This document shows positions 27,331 to 36,720 of a stretch of DNA of 43,869 nucleotides, piece by piece. A program made the translations under genes and the position numbers. Within the stretch, counting starts at the first letter, position 1. Every line of letters starts with the position of its first letter. The notes under the pieces were generated by a model that searched no databases, had not been told where the DNA came from, and worked only from the letters and a program-made list of their open reading frames with translations. The DNA lies in NCBI GenBank assembly GCA_021798115.1, contig JAJZYM010000015.1:1-43869 (forward strand), written 5' to 3'. This DNA is from Pseudomonadota bacterium. GTDB lineage: Bacteria; Pseudomonadota; Gammaproteobacteria; JAKAQQ01.

Positions 27331-28230
27331 TCAGCGACACTCGAGACGCGGTGGTCGTCCGCGGCAAAGGTTGAGGCGAAAGCCCGCGGCGGCATGAGGT
27401 GGCGCCAGGACACGAAGACGGAAGGAGATGGCGTTGCGGGCGCGAAGGAAACCGTGGGCCCGTGGCGCGTAGAGTGCCGGGGGAAACGCGCCGGTGACGA
27501 GCGTGCGCCCCGCCAGATCGGTCAGGCGGACGAGAAGCCAGGGCAGGGCCGACGGACGCCCCGTTTCGTTGAGGATGGTCCCGGCGATGACGAGGCCGGT
27601 GCGCGGATGGGCGCGTGAGGGGACGACCTCGGCGGCGGTGATGCGAAAAGCCTTGGGATGGCTCCGGGCGGCCGCGGTCGCGGCCCGGTCCGCCGGTGTC
27701 AAGGGCGTGGTGGATCGGCTTTTCCAGGGATGGAGATAGATGAGGCTGGCGCCCAGAAGGAGAGCGAGAAAGACATTGGCGAGGAGCCAGCCCGGGCGTC
27801 GGGCGCGTTTGGGCGCCGCACGGGACGGGAAGGGGCCGGGGCCGGCCGGATTCGGGGCGGGTATCGTGAACGGCTCTTCGACCGCGGCAAAGGCCTCGCC
27901 CTCCGTCGGTCCCGCACCGAGCGGCGGGGCGGAGGCGTCCTCGAGATCGAGATCCTCGAGGCGTCCGAGGTGAGGTTCGTCGGCACTCTCCGGCGCGAAG
28001 GGATCGGCGAGGATCGCACCGTCGGGTGTGGCCGTCGCCGCCGATCCCACACTCACCGGCTCCGGGGCCTCGGGCGGGGAAGAAGCGGAAGCTTCCGACC
28101 AGAGCGTGGTCCGGGCGTCGAAAATCTCCCCGCAGCGCCCGCAGCGAACAAAACCGTCGGCCGCTTCAAGTGTTTTGGGTCCGATCCGGTACCAGACCGA
28201 GCAGCGCGGACAACGGGTGAGACTGCTCAT
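27331..28230 (-). CDS. zinc-ribbon, DUF3426 membrane protein
   Basis: A 299-residue protein with an N-terminal MJ0042-type zinc ribbon (CPRC at residues 7-10, CGRC at about 30-33), a long acidic/Pro linker, one membrane segment near residues 150-170 (WLLANVFLALLLGASLIYL) and a C-terminal DUF3426 domain with FRITAAEVVPS, LVIAGTILNETGRPSALPWLLVRLTD and a late FRLRV. Function is unknown; the gene is kept between prmA and fis in many gammaproteobacteria. It overlaps prmA by ATGA. Confidence 0.88.
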   Translation of the reverse strand: MSSLTRCPRCSVWYRIGPKTLEAADGFVRCGRCGEIFDARTTLWSEASASSPPEAPEPVSVGSAATATPDGAILADPFAPESADEPHLGRLEDLDLEDASAPPLGAGPTEGEAFAAVEEPFTIPAPNPAGPGPFPSRAAPKRARRPGWLLANVFLALLLGASLIYLHPWKSRSTTPLTPADRAATAAARSHPKAFRITAAEVVPSRAHPRTGLVIAGTILNETGRPSALPWLLVRLTDLAGRTLVTGAFPPALYAPRAHGFLRARNAISFRLRVLAPPHAAAGFRLNLCRGRPPRLECR

Positions 28231-29138
28231 CGACGGCTTTCCCTGTGGTGCAGGACGAGGGCTGTCCAGTCTGCCCGTTCGATCCGTTCCGCGCAGACAT
28301 AGGAGGCCCCGTAGGCGGTGAGGATTTCCTCCGCCTGGGTGACGAGAAGGCCGGAGAGGAGGAGGTGCCCGCCCGGTCGGTGCAAGCGCGCCATGCGGGG
28401 CGCGAGCGCGAGGAGGATGTTGCGGAGGAGATTGGCGCAAATGAGATCGGCGGCGAACGGCGGGCGGGCGGGCGTGGCCCGGACGAGGAAACGGCGACCG
28501 TACCCGTTCGCCCGCGCGTTTTGCCTCGCCGCCGCGCGGGCCAAGGGATCGGTGTCGAGGCCCCAGACGCGCTTGGCCCCGAGCGCCAGGGCGGCGAGCC
28601 CGAGGATGCCCGAGCCGGTTCCGTAGTCGAGGACGGAAAGCCCCTCGAGGTTCTGGCGGGCGAGCCAGTCGAGGCAGAGAGCGGTCGAGGGGTGGGTCCC
28701 GGTCCCGAAGCCCATCCCGGGATCGAGACGGACGATGGCCCCGGCGGCGCCCCGGGGTGGAGGATCGTCGGTGCCGAGGATGACGAGCCGTCCGGCGAAG
28801 GTGCGGGGTGGGAGCGGCTCCCGGGTGGGGGCGAGGAGTGCTTCCTCCGAGGTTGCGAGGGCGCGGGCGTTGAAGCCGAGGGCCTGGAGTGTGCGGGCGG
28901 CGCTTTCCGCCTGGGCGGGAGTGCCGTAGAGGGCCCGGACTTCGCTCACGGGCCAGCAAGGCGGCGTGTCGCGGGTCTCGTCCTCGAGGTGGGTGACGCC
29001 CGATTGCGAGACGGACGCCGCCCCGCTTTGAAAGAGCCAGTCCTCGAGCCACGCGAGGACGGCGGCGGGGGCGGACGTTTCAAGGACCCCCAACATGTTG
29101 GCGGAGGCGGTCGGAGGGACCTTCGGTGTGCGGCTCAT
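28227..29138 (-). CDS. prmA: ribosomal protein L11 methyltransferase
   Basis: PrmA trimethylates Lys residues and the N-terminus of ribosomal protein L11 with SAM. The N-terminal substrate-recognition domain (to about residue 110) is followed by the class I methyltransferase fold: DPGMGFGTGTHPSTALCL, LDYGTGSGILGLAALALGA, GLDTDPLARAAARQNA and the catalytic NLLRNIL (usual form N-I-L-A-x-x-L). Start ATG 29138 gives 303 residues; ATG 29096 (289 residues) aligns better with the usual start. It is the gene between accC and DUF3426 in the accBC operon. Confidence 0.93.
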   Translation of the reverse strand: MSRTPKVPPTASANMLGVLETSAPAAVLAWLEDWLFQSGAASVSQSGVTHLEDETRDTPPCWPVSEVRALYGTPAQAESAARTLQALGFNARALATSEEALLAPTREPLPPRTFAGRLVILGTDDPPPRGAAGAIVRLDPGMGFGTGTHPSTALCLDWLARQNLEGLSVLDYGTGSGILGLAALALGAKRVWGLDTDPLARAAARQNARANGYGRRFLVRATPARPPFAADLICANLLRNILLALAPRMARLHRPGGHLLLSGLLVTQAEEILTAYGASYVCAERIERADWTALVLHHRESRR

Positions 29139-29189
29139 CCTGTGAAACTTTAAAGCACAGCCGTGGGGTGTGCGGTCGTGCGGCCGCCC

Positions 29190-29198
29190 AGTCTAGCA
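29190..29198 (-). promoter_or_regulatory. extended -10 motif TGCTAGACT before prmA
   Basis: On the minus strand 29198-29190 reads TGCTAGACT, 52 bp before the prmA ATG at 29138, in the 102-bp gap after accC. It may give prmA-DUF3426-fis-purHD their own promoter in addition to read-through from aroQ-accBC. The identical 9-mer precedes the malic enzyme and cutA genes. Confidence 0.5.
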
Positions 29199-29240
29199 AC
29201 GCGGCACGCTGGGAGGCTGCCGGCCGGCGCCGCAGGGCCG

Positions 29241-30590
29241 TCAACCCGGCGGTTCGTCGGCGAGCTTCTTCTCGAGAAAATGGATGTCTGTCCCGCCGCG
29301 TTCGACCCTGGGGTCGGCCAGGAGGTCGAGGTGGAGAGGGATGTTGGTGCGGATGCCCTCGACGCTCGTCTCGCGGAGCGCGGTGCGCATGCGCGCGAGC
29401 GCCGTCGCCCGGTCCGTTCCGTGGGTGACGATCTTGGCGACGAGCGAGTCGTAGTACGGCGGGACCCGGTAGCCGGAGTACAGATGCGAGTCGACACGCA
29501 CGCCCGGGCCGCCCGGCGCAATCCATTGGGTCACGAGACCCGGGGAGGGGGCAAACGTGCGCGGATCCTCGGCGTTGACGCGGCATTCGACCGCGTGTCC
29601 GCGGAGCACGATGTCGCGTTGGCGTAGGCGCAGGGGTTCGCCCGCGGCGATGCGCAGCATCTCCTGGATGATGTCCACGCCGGTGATCATCTCGGTGATG
29701 GGATGCTCGACCTGCACACGGGTGTTCATCTCGATGAAGTAGAACTCCCCGTTCTCGTAGAGGAACTCAAACGTGCCGGCGCCGCGGTATTTGAGCCGGC
29801 GGCAGGCCTCGACGCAGCGTTCTCCGAGGCTGCGGCGTTCGCGCTCGCTCAATCCCGGGGCGGGGGCTTCCTCGATGATTTTTTGGTGCCGGCGCTGCAT
29901 CGAGCAGTCGCGTTCTCCGAGATAGACGGCGTTGCGTCCGTCGGCCAGGATCTGGATTTCGATGTGCCGGGGCGTCTCGAGGAATTTTTCGAGGTAGACG
30001 TCGGGGTTCCCGAAGGCCGCCTGCGCCTCGCTCCGCGTGAGGACGATCGCGTGGTGCAGTGCCGCCTCGGTCTGCACGACCCGCATGCCGCGCCCGCCTC
30101 CTCCTCCGGCGGCCTTGACGATCACCGGGAACCCGATGCGGCGGGCGACGCGCAGGCATTCCTCGGGGTCGTCACCGAGGACGCCGTTCGACCCCGGGAC
30201 GGTGGGCACGTCCGCCTCCCGCATGGCCCGGATCGCGGCGACCTTGTCGCCCATCGTGCGGATGACATCGGGTGTGGGGCCGATGAACACAAAACCGCTC
30301 GACTCGACCCGCTCGGCGAAGTCGGCGTTCTCCGAGAGAAAGCCGTAGCCCGGGTGGATGGCCTGGGCCTCGCTCACCTCGGCGGCGCTGATGATCGTCG
30401 GGATGTTGAGGTAACTCTCGGCCGGCCGGGGCGGCCCGATGCAGATCTTCTCGTGGGCGAGGCGGACGTGGCGAAGGTCCTTGTCGGCCGTCGAATAGAC
30501 GGCGACCGTCTTGATCCCAAGCTCGTGGCAGGCGCGCTGGATCCGAAGTGCGATTTCCCCGCGGTTGGCGATGAGGACTTTTTCGAACAC
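29241..30590 (-). CDS. accC: acetyl-CoA carboxylase, biotin carboxylase subunit
   Basis: AccC (449 residues) carboxylates the biotin on AccB with ATP and bicarbonate, the first half of the first step of fatty acid synthesis. It has the N-terminal [16 protein letters not shown], the ATP-grasp Gly loop [25 protein letters not shown], the active-site segment [21 protein letters not shown] and RINAED-type [10 protein letters not shown]. It is directly downstream of accB with a 10-bp spacer. Confidence 0.97.
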   Translation of the reverse strand: MFEKVLIANRGEIALRIQRACHELGIKTVAVYSTADKDLRHVRLAHEKICIGPPRPAESYLNIPTIISAAEVSEAQAIHPGYGFLSENADFAERVESSGFVFIGPTPDVIRTMGDKVAAIRAMREADVPTVPGSNGVLGDDPEECLRVARRIGFPVIVKAAGGGGGRGMRVVQTEAALHHAIVLTRSEAQAAFGNPDVYLEKFLETPRHIEIQILADGRNAVYLGERDCSMQRRHQKIIEEAPAPGLSERERRSLGERCVEACRRLKYRGAGTFEFLYENGEFYFIEMNTRVQVEHPITEMITGVDIIQEMLRIAAGEPLRLRQRDIVLRGHAVECRVNAEDPRTFAPSPGLVTQWIAPGGPGVRVDSHLYSGYRVPPYYDSLVAKIVTHGTDRATALARMRTALRETSVEGIRTNIPLHLDLLADPRVERGGTDIHFLEKKLADEPPG

Positions 30591-30600
30591 CGTTCGTCTC

Positions 30601-31080
30601 TCAGCCGATCACGAAGAGCGGCTGGCCGTATTCGACGCTGGCCGCGTTTTCGGCGAGGACGGCCTTCACGGTCCCTTCGTGCTCGCTCTGGATCTGGTTC
30701 ATCATCTTCATGGCTTCGATGATGCAGAGGGTGTCGCCGACCTTGACCTTCTGGCCGACATCGACGAACGGCGGATTCTGGGGGGCGCTCGAGCGGTAGA
30801 ACGTCCCGACCATGGGGGAGGTCACCAGATGACCCTCCGGGGCGGAGGGCGGGGCGGAAGCCGCAGGAGGCGAGGGGACCGGCGGGGGCGACGGACTCGT
30901 CACCTCGACAGGCGCGGGAGACCCCGCCGGGGACGCCCAAACGACCGTGCCGGCGGGAACGCCCGCGGCGGGGGGGATGCGGCTGATCCGCACGCGCTCC
31001 TCACCCTCGGTGATCTCGATTTCGTGGATGCCCGAGGCTTCGAGGAGTTCGATGAGTTTCTTGACCTTACGGATGTCCAT
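30601..31080 (-). CDS. accB: biotin carboxyl carrier protein of acetyl-CoA carboxylase
   Basis: AccB (159 residues). The N-terminal helix [17 protein letters not shown] and [13 protein letters not shown] are typical, followed by a Pro/Ala/Ser-rich linker of about 45 residues and the C-terminal biotinyl domain. The biotinylated Lys lies in the motif EAMKM, preceded by [19 protein letters not shown] with the AccB-specific thumb. Start ATG 31080 overlaps aroQ by 14 bp. It forms the fatty-acid-initiation module with accC. Confidence 0.97.
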   Translation of the reverse strand: MDIRKVKKLIELLEASGIHEIEITEGEERVRISRIPPAAGVPAGTVVWASPAGSPAPVEVTSPSPPPVPSPPAASAPPSAPEGHLVTSPMVGTFYRSSAPQNPPFVDVGQKVKVGDTLCIIEAMKMMNQIQSEHEGTVKAVLAENAASVEYGQPLFVIG

Positions 31081-31525
31081 GGGAAGAATCTCCGAGGTGG
31101 AGGAGGATGGCCTCGAGGGCGAGATCGTAGGAGCGGGGGCCAAAGCCGCTGATGCGTCCGAGCGCGAGGTCGGCGAGGAGCGAGCGGCGACGAAAGTCCT
31201 CCCGCGCCTCGGGTTTGCTCAGGTGCACTTCGACGAAGGGAAGGCCGGTGGCGAGGAGGGCGTCGCGCAGGGCAACGCTCGTGTGAGTGAGGCCCCCGGG
31301 GTTGAGGATGCCCGCGGCGGATTCGGGTGGGCCGTGGGCGTGGAGGAAATCGACGATTTCTCCCTCGTGATTGCTCTGCATGGCGAGCAGCCGGTGACCG
31401 CTCTCACGGGCGCGGTTTTCGAGCCGCGTGCAGAGCGTGGCGAGATCCTCCCGCCCGTAAAGGGCCGGTTCGCGACGCCCGAGGAGATTGAGATTCGGGC
31501 CGTTGACAAGGAGGATGGTGGCCAT
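31067..31525 (-). CDS. aroQ: type II 3-dehydroquinate dehydratase
   Basis: AroQ (152 residues) removes water from 3-dehydroquinate in the shikimate pathway. It shows the N-terminal [20 protein letters not shown] with the catalytic Arg and Tyr, [31 protein letters not shown] and [13 protein letters not shown] with the catalytic His. It is the first gene of the aroQ-accB-accC-prmA-DUF3426-fis-purH-purD cluster, as in Pseudomonas. The 99-bp gap upstream, to the thioredoxin-like gene, should hold the promoter; I see no clear consensus. Confidence 0.96.
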   Translation of the reverse strand: MATILLVNGPNLNLLGRREPALYGREDLATLCTRLENRARESGHRLLAMQSNHEGEIVDFLHAHGPPESAAGILNPGGLTHTSVALRDALLATGLPFVEVHLSKPEAREDFRRRSLLADLALGRISGFGPRSYDLALEAILLHLGDSSHGHP

Positions 31526-31624
31526 GAGGGGGGCGGTAGGATGATTTTCTGTATCAAATGTCCGTCTAATGCTTCGATCTTACACGATCAAGATCATTTC
31601 GTCACGATCCTGGTCCTCAGGGCC

Positions 31625-32203
31625 TCAGTTGATGCGTGACTGGCGTTCCTTTTTCGGGAGGGCGTCGAGGAATCTCTTCACATCGCCCGCACGAAGCTTC
31701 CCGCTCACCACGAGGAGGACCCGCCCTCGGGCCGAGAGGAGGACGGTGTCGGGAATGCCGGCGACCTGGATCCCGAGCCGCGTGGCCAGGCGGCGGAGGT
31801 GGGCGCGGAGGAGATAGACGGGGTAGCGGCTCGGGTGTTGGTGGAGGAAGGAGCGGGCGGCTGCGGCGTTGGTGGCGACGGCGAGCCCGAGTGTCGCGGT
31901 CCCGTGGCTCTCGAGGCGGCGGGACAGGTTCTGGAGGGGCTGCCATTCCTCGAGGCAGGGGCCGCACCAAGGGGCCCAGAGATTGACAAGAAGAGGTTTC
32001 CCCTGCGGAATGACCGCCCCCGGAGTGAGAGGAAGGAGGGGGTAGCGATGCAGCTCGACCCGGTGCGGCGTGATCGGCCGACCGGCACCGAGCGGGCGGA
32101 CCACGGTGAGATGCGGAGATCTCTGGAGGAGGAAGACGATGGCCCCCGCCACGAGTCCTACGCCAAACCAGCCGACGGCACGGAGGATGTGGGACTTCTT
32201 CAC
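31625..32203 (-). CDS. TlpA/DsbE-like membrane-anchored thioredoxin
   Basis: A 192-residue envelope protein: a positively charged start then one membrane segment (about residues 8-27, VGWFGVGLVAGAIVFLL) and a periplasmic thioredoxin fold with active site WAPWCGPC in LLVNLWAPWCGPCLEEWQPL, and the cis-Pro segment IQVAGIPDTVLL. It probably reduces periplasmic disulfides, for example in cytochrome c maturation. The start is GTG 32203, overlapping the cutA stop as GTGA, so the two are cotranslated. Confidence 0.88.
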   Translation of the reverse strand: MKKSHILRAVGWFGVGLVAGAIVFLLQRSPHLTVVRPLGAGRPITPHRVELHRYPLLPLTPGAVIPQGKPLLVNLWAPWCGPCLEEWQPLQNLSRRLESHGTATLGLAVATNAAAARSFLHQHPSRYPVYLLRAHLRRLATRLGIQVAGIPDTVLLSARGRVLLVVSGKLRAGDVKRFLDALPKKERQSRIN

Positions 32204-32568
32204 GACACGCCCGGACCGTCTTCCGTCCCGTCGGGCAAAGCGGCGAGTGTCGCCCGCGCCCAGGCGGCGTAGGCTGATGTGGCTTCGGTCTCGGGGAAGG
32301 TGAGGATGTCCGGCACCGTGTAGGGGTGCCGTCCGGCAAGGGCGGTGCGGAGCGCCGCGAGGCGCTCGTCCACCGTTTTGATGAGGAGGAGCCACTCGCA
32401 CGTGCGCTCGAAGTTCCCCTTCCAGATGTAGTACGAGTGCGCCGGACCGAGCACACTCACACAGGCGGCGAGCCGATCGCGAACGAGCCCTTCGGCCAGT
32501 TCCCGAGCCTGTTCTTCCCCCTCGACGGCGGTGAGGACGAGACGGATCGCGGAGGCCGCTTCACGCAT
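32200..32568 (-). CDS. cutA: divalent-cation tolerance protein CutA1
   Basis: A 122-residue CutA1-type trimeric protein, linked to metal tolerance and of unsettled function. Features are LVRDRLAACVSVLGPAHSYYIWKGNFERTCEWLLLIKT and HPYTVPDILTFPETEATSAYAAW, matching the conserved H-P-Y-x-x-P. I take ATG 32568; the TTG at 32586 would leave a leader of only about 12 nt behind the TGCTAGACT promoter-like motif. It is cotranslated with the TlpA-like gene. Confidence 0.92.
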   Translation of the reverse strand: MREAASAIRLVLTAVEGEEQARELAEGLVRDRLAACVSVLGPAHSYYIWKGNFERTCEWLLLIKTVDERLAALRTALAGRHPYTVPDILTFPETEATSAYAAWARATLAALPDGTEDGPGVS

Positions 32569-32604
32569 GGTGGGACGATGCTTCAAGCCCGGGGTGAATC
32601 GTGA

Positions 32605-32613
32605 AGTCTAGCA
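32605..32613 (-). promoter_or_regulatory. extended -10 motif TGCTAGACT before cutA
   Basis: On the minus strand 32613-32605 reads TGCTAGACT, 37 bp before the chosen cutA start and in the divergent cutA/gltX gap. It is the third exact copy of this 9-mer upstream of a gene start in the window. Confidence 0.5.
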
Positions 32614-32706
32614 CGTGGGTGATGAGTCTCTCGGGTATGCTGACGTCGGGGGCGACACTTACGGCGCCCTTGATGCAAGCGGCCGCCGATGCCGTGCGGG
32701 GGTGTC

Positions 32707-34152
32707 ATGAACGCCGAGAGTCCTTCTTTGCGTGCGTCGCGGGCGGAGCCCGCGGTGCGGTTCCGCTTTGCGCCCAGCCCGACCGGCGCTCTCCACATCG
32801 GCAACGCACGCACCGCGCTTTTCTCTTTCCTCTGGGCGCGCCGTCTCGGCGGACGCTTCATCCTGCGGATCGAGGACACCGACCGCGGGCGGAACGATCC
32901 CGAGTCCGAGTCGGCCCTCCTCGATGACCTCCGCTGGCTGGGGCTCGACTGGGACGAGGGGCCCGACCGCGGGGGGCCGTTCGGGCCCTACCGCCAGTCG
33001 GAACGCGCGGACCTCTACGCCCGCGCCCTCGAAGAGCTCGTGGCCCGCGATCGGGCCTACCCCTGCTTTTGTCCTCCCGAGGATCTCGCGCGACGGCGTG
33101 CGGAAGATCTGGCGCGGGGCCGGCCGCCCCGCTACGACGGCCGCTGCCGGCTTCTCCCGCCGGAAGAGGTCCGTCGCCGACTCGAGGAAGGAGCGCTGGC
33201 CGCGTGGCGTTTTCGTCTCGTCGAGGGTCCGCCTCTGGTGTTTGACGATCTCGTCTACGGCCCGCACAGTGTCGCCCGCCACCTTCTCGACGATTTTGTG
33301 CTCGCGCGCGCCGACGGGACCCCCACCTTTCTTTACGCGAACGCCCTCGACGACGCGGGCATGGGCATCACCCACGTCGTCCGCGGAGTGGATCACCTCG
33401 ACAACACCCCCCGGCAACTCCTCCTCTTCGAGGCCTGGGGACGTCCCCCGCCGGCCTATGCCCATCTTCCGCTCGTCCACGGGCTCGACGACACACCGCT
33501 CGCGAAGCGTGAAGGAACCGGGCGTCTCGCTTCGTACCGAACCCGCGCCCTCCGTCCGGAGGCCCTTCGGGCTTACCTCCTGCATTTGGGGCACACGCCC
33601 ACGCACGAGGAAGGGCTCCTCGGCGAGGCCGCAGGGACGCTCTTCGATCCCGCGCGACTCGGACGCGCCCCGGCCCATTTCGACGAGGCGCAGCTGCGGC
33701 CTTGGCAGGAACGGGCGCTCGCACTCCTGGATCCGCCGTCGTTTCGCCGCTGGCTCGGCGGCGTCCTCGACCGGTCCCCGGACGATCATCTCCTCGTAAA
33801 GCGCGCCGAGGCGTTGAGAACCGTGAGCGTCTGGGCCGAGGACGCGCTCGCGTGGTGGGCGATCCTTGACGATCCTCCCCTTCCCCCGCGGGGTTTGGTT
33901 CCCGAAGACGACTTCCGCACGGTCCTGGGTGCCGCCGTGGCCCTTGATCCGGAGGACGACTTCCACGATTTTGCGCGCACGCTCGCCACCCGCACGGGCC
34001 GCCGCGGCCGCGCCCTTTACCTTCCCCTGCGGCTCGCGCTGACCGGTCGCACGGAGGGACCGGAACTCGCTACCCTGTGGCTCGTGTTTCCTCCGCAACG
34101 GCGTCGGGCGCTTCTGGCCCGTGCGCTCGCGTCCTTGTCCACCGATGCTTGA
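32707..34152 (+). CDS. gltX: glutamyl-tRNA synthetase with variant signature motifs
   Basis: A 481-residue class I synthetase that charges tRNA-Glu, and perhaps tRNA-Gln, with glutamate. It has RFAPSPTGALHIGNARTA (HIGH-type motif at 30-33), ILRIEDTDR, a zinc-type CFC with later Y-x-GRCR, and VVRGVDHLDNTPRQ where most enzymes have RG-(D/E)-DHL. The KMSKS loop is reduced to LAKREG (265-270). ATG 32707 overlaps no gene. It sits directly before cysS and folD, the place of glnS in Pseudomonas, which together with the odd motifs suggests a second, GluRS2-type enzyme acting on tRNA-Gln. That role is inference. Confidence 0.88.
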   Translation: MNAESPSLRASRAEPAVRFRFAPSPTGALHIGNARTALFSFLWARRLGGRFILRIEDTDRGRNDPESESALLDDLRWLGLDWDEGPDRGGPFGPYRQSERADLYARALEELVARDRAYPCFCPPEDLARRRAEDLARGRPPRYDGRCRLLPPEEVRRRLEEGALAAWRFRLVEGPPLVFDDLVYGPHSVARHLLDDFVLARADGTPTFLYANALDDAGMGITHVVRGVDHLDNTPRQLLLFEAWGRPPPAYAHLPLVHGLDDTPLAKREGTGRLASYRTRALRPEALRAYLLHLGHTPTHEEGLLGEAAGTLFDPARLGRAPAHFDEAQLRPWQERALALLDPPSFRRWLGGVLDRSPDDHLLVKRAEALRTVSVWAEDALAWWAILDDPPLPPRGLVPEDDFRTVLGAAVALDPEDDFHDFARTLATRTGRRGRALYLPLRLALTGRTEGPELATLWLVFPPQRRRALLARALASLSTDA

Positions 34153-35530
34153 GCTTTACGATTCACGCACCGCCCATCGCGCGCCCCTCATCCCCGCCCG
34201 TGCGGACCGCCTGGGTCTTTACGTCTGCGGGGTCACCGTCTATGACGAATGCCATCTCGGCCACGCACGCATGCTGGTCGTCTACGACGTCCTCGTCCGT
34301 CACCTGCGGGCCTCGGGCCGATCCGTCCACTACGTCCGCAACATCACCGACGTGGACGACAAGATCATCCGCCGTGCCCGCGAGACGGGGATCCCGCCCT
34401 CTGAGCTGAGTGCCCGGATGATCGAGGCCTTCGGCCGTGACGCGCGGGCGCTTGGGCTTCTTCCGGCCGACGCCGAGCCCCGAGCGACCGCCCACGTCGG
34501 GGCGATGATCGAGGTCATCGCCCGCCTTCTCGAGCGCGGTTTCGCCTACCGGGCCAGCAACGGCGACGTGTACTACGACGTGAGCCGTTTCCCCACTTAC
34601 GGAGCACTCGCCCACCGCCGCCCCGAGGATCTCCGCGCCGGAGCCCGTGTCGAGATCGGCGAGGCCAAGGACGACCCTCTCGATTTTGCGCTCTGGAAAG
34701 CGGCGCGGCCCGACGAACCCTCCTGGGAGGCCCCCTGGGGGGCGGGGCGTCCGGGCTGGCACATCGAGTGTTCGGCCATGTCGACCTCGCTCCTTGGGGT
34801 GCCGATCGATCTCCACGGGGGTGGGGAGGATCTCAAGTTTCCGCATCACGAGAACGAGATCGCCCAGTCGGACGCGGCCTTTGGTACCGAAGTCGTCCGC
34901 CGCTGGATGCACAACGGTTTCGTCCAGGTCGGCCACGAGAAGATGGCCAAATCGCTCGGCAACTTCCTCACGATCCGCGAGGCCCTCGAGCGCTACGGCG
35001 CCGAGAGCCTGAGACTTTGGATCCTCCAGGGTCACTACCGTCAGCCCCTTCTTTTCGATGAGGAGAAGCTCGTCCTGGCGCGTCAAGCCCGGGCGCGCCT
35101 GAGGGGGGCGTTTCGCGCGGCCCCCCCCGATCCGGAGGGCCGGGAACCGACGGACGCCGACTCCTGGCGCGGACGTTTCACGGACGCTCTGGACGACGAT
35201 CTCAACACCCCCGAAGCTCTCGCGGTCCTCTTCGACCTCGTCCGGCGCGTCCACCGCGACGCCGCCGAAGAGCCGGCCGCTGCGCGCCGCGACGTCCTCC
35301 TCCTCCGCCGGCTCGGCGGGCGTCTGGGGCTCTTCGCCGACGACCCTTCCACGCGCCCTCGTCCTCTCGCCGACGCCGAGGTCGAGGAACGAGTCGCCCG
35401 CCGACGTCGGGCGCGAGAAGAGAGGAAGTTTGCCGAAGCCGATCAGATCCGCGCTGCGCTTCTCGAGGTCGGCGTGATCCTCGAGGATGGGCCCGAGGGG
35501 ACCCGCTGGTACTGGAACGACGGGCCCTGA
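34145..35530 (+). CDS. cysS: cysteinyl-tRNA synthetase
   Basis: CysS (461 residues) charges tRNA-Cys. Zinc ligands and the HIGH motif are in LYVCGVTVYDECHLGHARM, WHIECSAMS and HGGGEDLKFPHHENEIAQS. The KMSKS loop is KMAKSLGNFLT, a mild variant. The C-terminal tRNA-binding part ends with the DALRIDL-type segment ADQIRAALLEVGVILEDGPEGTRW. Start ATG 34145 overlaps gltX by 8 bp, so the two synthetases are translationally coupled. Confidence 0.97.
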   Translation: MLELYDSRTAHRAPLIPARADRLGLYVCGVTVYDECHLGHARMLVVYDVLVRHLRASGRSVHYVRNITDVDDKIIRRARETGIPPSELSARMIEAFGRDARALGLLPADAEPRATAHVGAMIEVIARLLERGFAYRASNGDVYYDVSRFPTYGALAHRRPEDLRAGARVEIGEAKDDPLDFALWKAARPDEPSWEAPWGAGRPGWHIECSAMSTSLLGVPIDLHGGGEDLKFPHHENEIAQSDAAFGTEVVRRWMHNGFVQVGHEKMAKSLGNFLTIREALERYGAESLRLWILQGHYRQPLLFDEEKLVLARQARARLRGAFRAAPPDPEGREPTDADSWRGRFTDALDDDLNTPEALAVLFDLVRRVHRDAAEEPAAARRDVLLLRRLGGRLGLFADDPSTRPRPLADAEVEERVARRRRAREERKFAEADQIRAALLEVGVILEDGPEGTRWYWNDGP

Positions 35531-35691
35531 CGTCTACGGCCGTCGTTCGCTTCGAGGCGCGTCGCGACGATCGCGCACCGGCTCGACGGGTCGCCCGAGC
35601 GGCGATGAACACGCTGGATCGGGCTTCCTCGGCCGGAGCACGTGGGCGGGTGAGGACGACTCCGATCGCCGATAGAGGCGGATCGATTCCG
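35531..35691. other. 161-bp gap between convergent cysS and folD, nothing recognised
   Basis: No frame here resembles a known protein, and no strong hairpin with a T tract was found. The convergent genes must terminate here, perhaps by Rho. Confidence 0.5.
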
Positions 35692-36579
35692 TCATTCCCC
35701 GGAAGGGTCGTCCCGGGGTTCCGGCGCGTACCCCCGCCGGATCTCGTAGGCGCTCAGGGTGTTTTCGAGCAGCATGGCGACCGTCATCGGTCCGACACCT
35801 CCCGGAACGGGCGTGATCCACGCGGCCCGTTCGCGTGCGGTGGCAAAGTCGACGTCGCCGACGAGCCGGCCGTCGAGGCGGTGGATGCCCACGTCGACGA
35901 CCGTGGCTCCGGGTCGGATCCACGCTCCCGGGATGAGACGGGGGCGGCCGGCGGCGGCCACGAGAATGTCGGCGCGGGCCACGTGGTCTGCGAGATCCTC
36001 GGTGAACCGGTGGCAGACCGTGACGGTGGCCCCCGCGAGGAGAAGCTCGAGCGCCATGGGACGACCGACGACATTGGAGGCCCCGACGACGACGGCGTGC
36101 CGGCCGTAATAACGTTCACCGGTTTCGGCGAGAAGGCGAATCACGCCCGCCGGTGTGCACGGCCGCAGCCGCGGACGGCGGAGGGCGAGGCGGCCGACGT
36201 TGTAGGGGTGGAAGCCGTCGACGTCCTTCTCCGGAGAGAGAAGATCCAGAAGGCGCGGGCTGGCCAGGTGGGGGGGGAGGGGGAGCTGGACGAGGATCCC
36301 GTCGATGTCGGGATCGCGGTCGAGGCGCTGAAGAAGATCCTCGAAGCCGAGCGGATCGGTTCCCTCGGCCAGGCGACGGACATCGGCGACGATCCCCGCC
36401 CGCGCGCAGGCTTCCTCTTTGCGGGCCACGTAGATGGCGGAGGCGGGGTCGTCGCCGACGAGAACGGCGACGAGGCGGGGGGCGGGACGGTTGTGTCCGC
36501 GGTGGATCTCGACACGCGCGCGCACCTCGGATTCGATACGGGCGGCGAGACGTTTGCCGTCGAGGAGATTCGCGGACAT
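35692..36579 (-). CDS. folD: methylenetetrahydrofolate dehydrogenase / cyclohydrolase
   Basis: FolD (295 residues) interconverts methylene-, methenyl- and formyl-tetrahydrofolate with NADP, feeding purine and methionine synthesis. It has LVAVLVGDDPASAIYVARKEEA with the catalytic Lys, DGILVQLPLPPHL, PEKDVDGFHPYNVGRL, VVVGASNVVGRPMALELL, and the C-terminal VPGGVGPMTVAMLLENTL. Start ATG 36579 is used; an upstream frame to 36633 adds a non-conserved stretch. cysS-folD next to tRNA-Pro and tRNA-Arg is a Pseudomonas-like order. Confidence 0.96.
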   Translation of the reverse strand: MSANLLDGKRLAARIESEVRARVEIHRGHNRPAPRLVAVLVGDDPASAIYVARKEEACARAGIVADVRRLAEGTDPLGFEDLLQRLDRDPDIDGILVQLPLPPHLASPRLLDLLSPEKDVDGFHPYNVGRLALRRPRLRPCTPAGVIRLLAETGERYYGRHAVVVGASNVVGRPMALELLLAGATVTVCHRFTEDLADHVARADILVAAAGRPRLIPGAWIRPGATVVDVGIHRLDGRLVGDVDFATARERAAWITPVPGGVGPMTVAMLLENTLSAYEIRRGYAPEPRDDPSGE

Positions 36580-36679
36580 GGTTCGGAAGGTGAAAAGAAA
36601 CGTCCTCAATTGTAGGCGCAACCGCATGAACACCCCGTCGTTCCCCCCGAGTCGCGATCGGAGTGGAGAGTCGGCTCCG

Positions 36680-36688
36680 TGCTAAGAT
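36680..36688 (+). promoter_or_regulatory. extended -10 TGCTAAGAT before tRNA-Pro
   Basis: TGC (36680-36682) followed by TAAGAT (36683-36688), 33 bp before the tRNA-Pro 5' end. It resembles the TGCTAGACT motif seen upstream of three protein genes. A tRNA promoter is needed here, and no other candidate is visible. Confidence 0.5.
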
Positions 36689-36720
36689 CAAAAAGCGGCC
36701 TTCGGACGCCGCGTCCGTAT

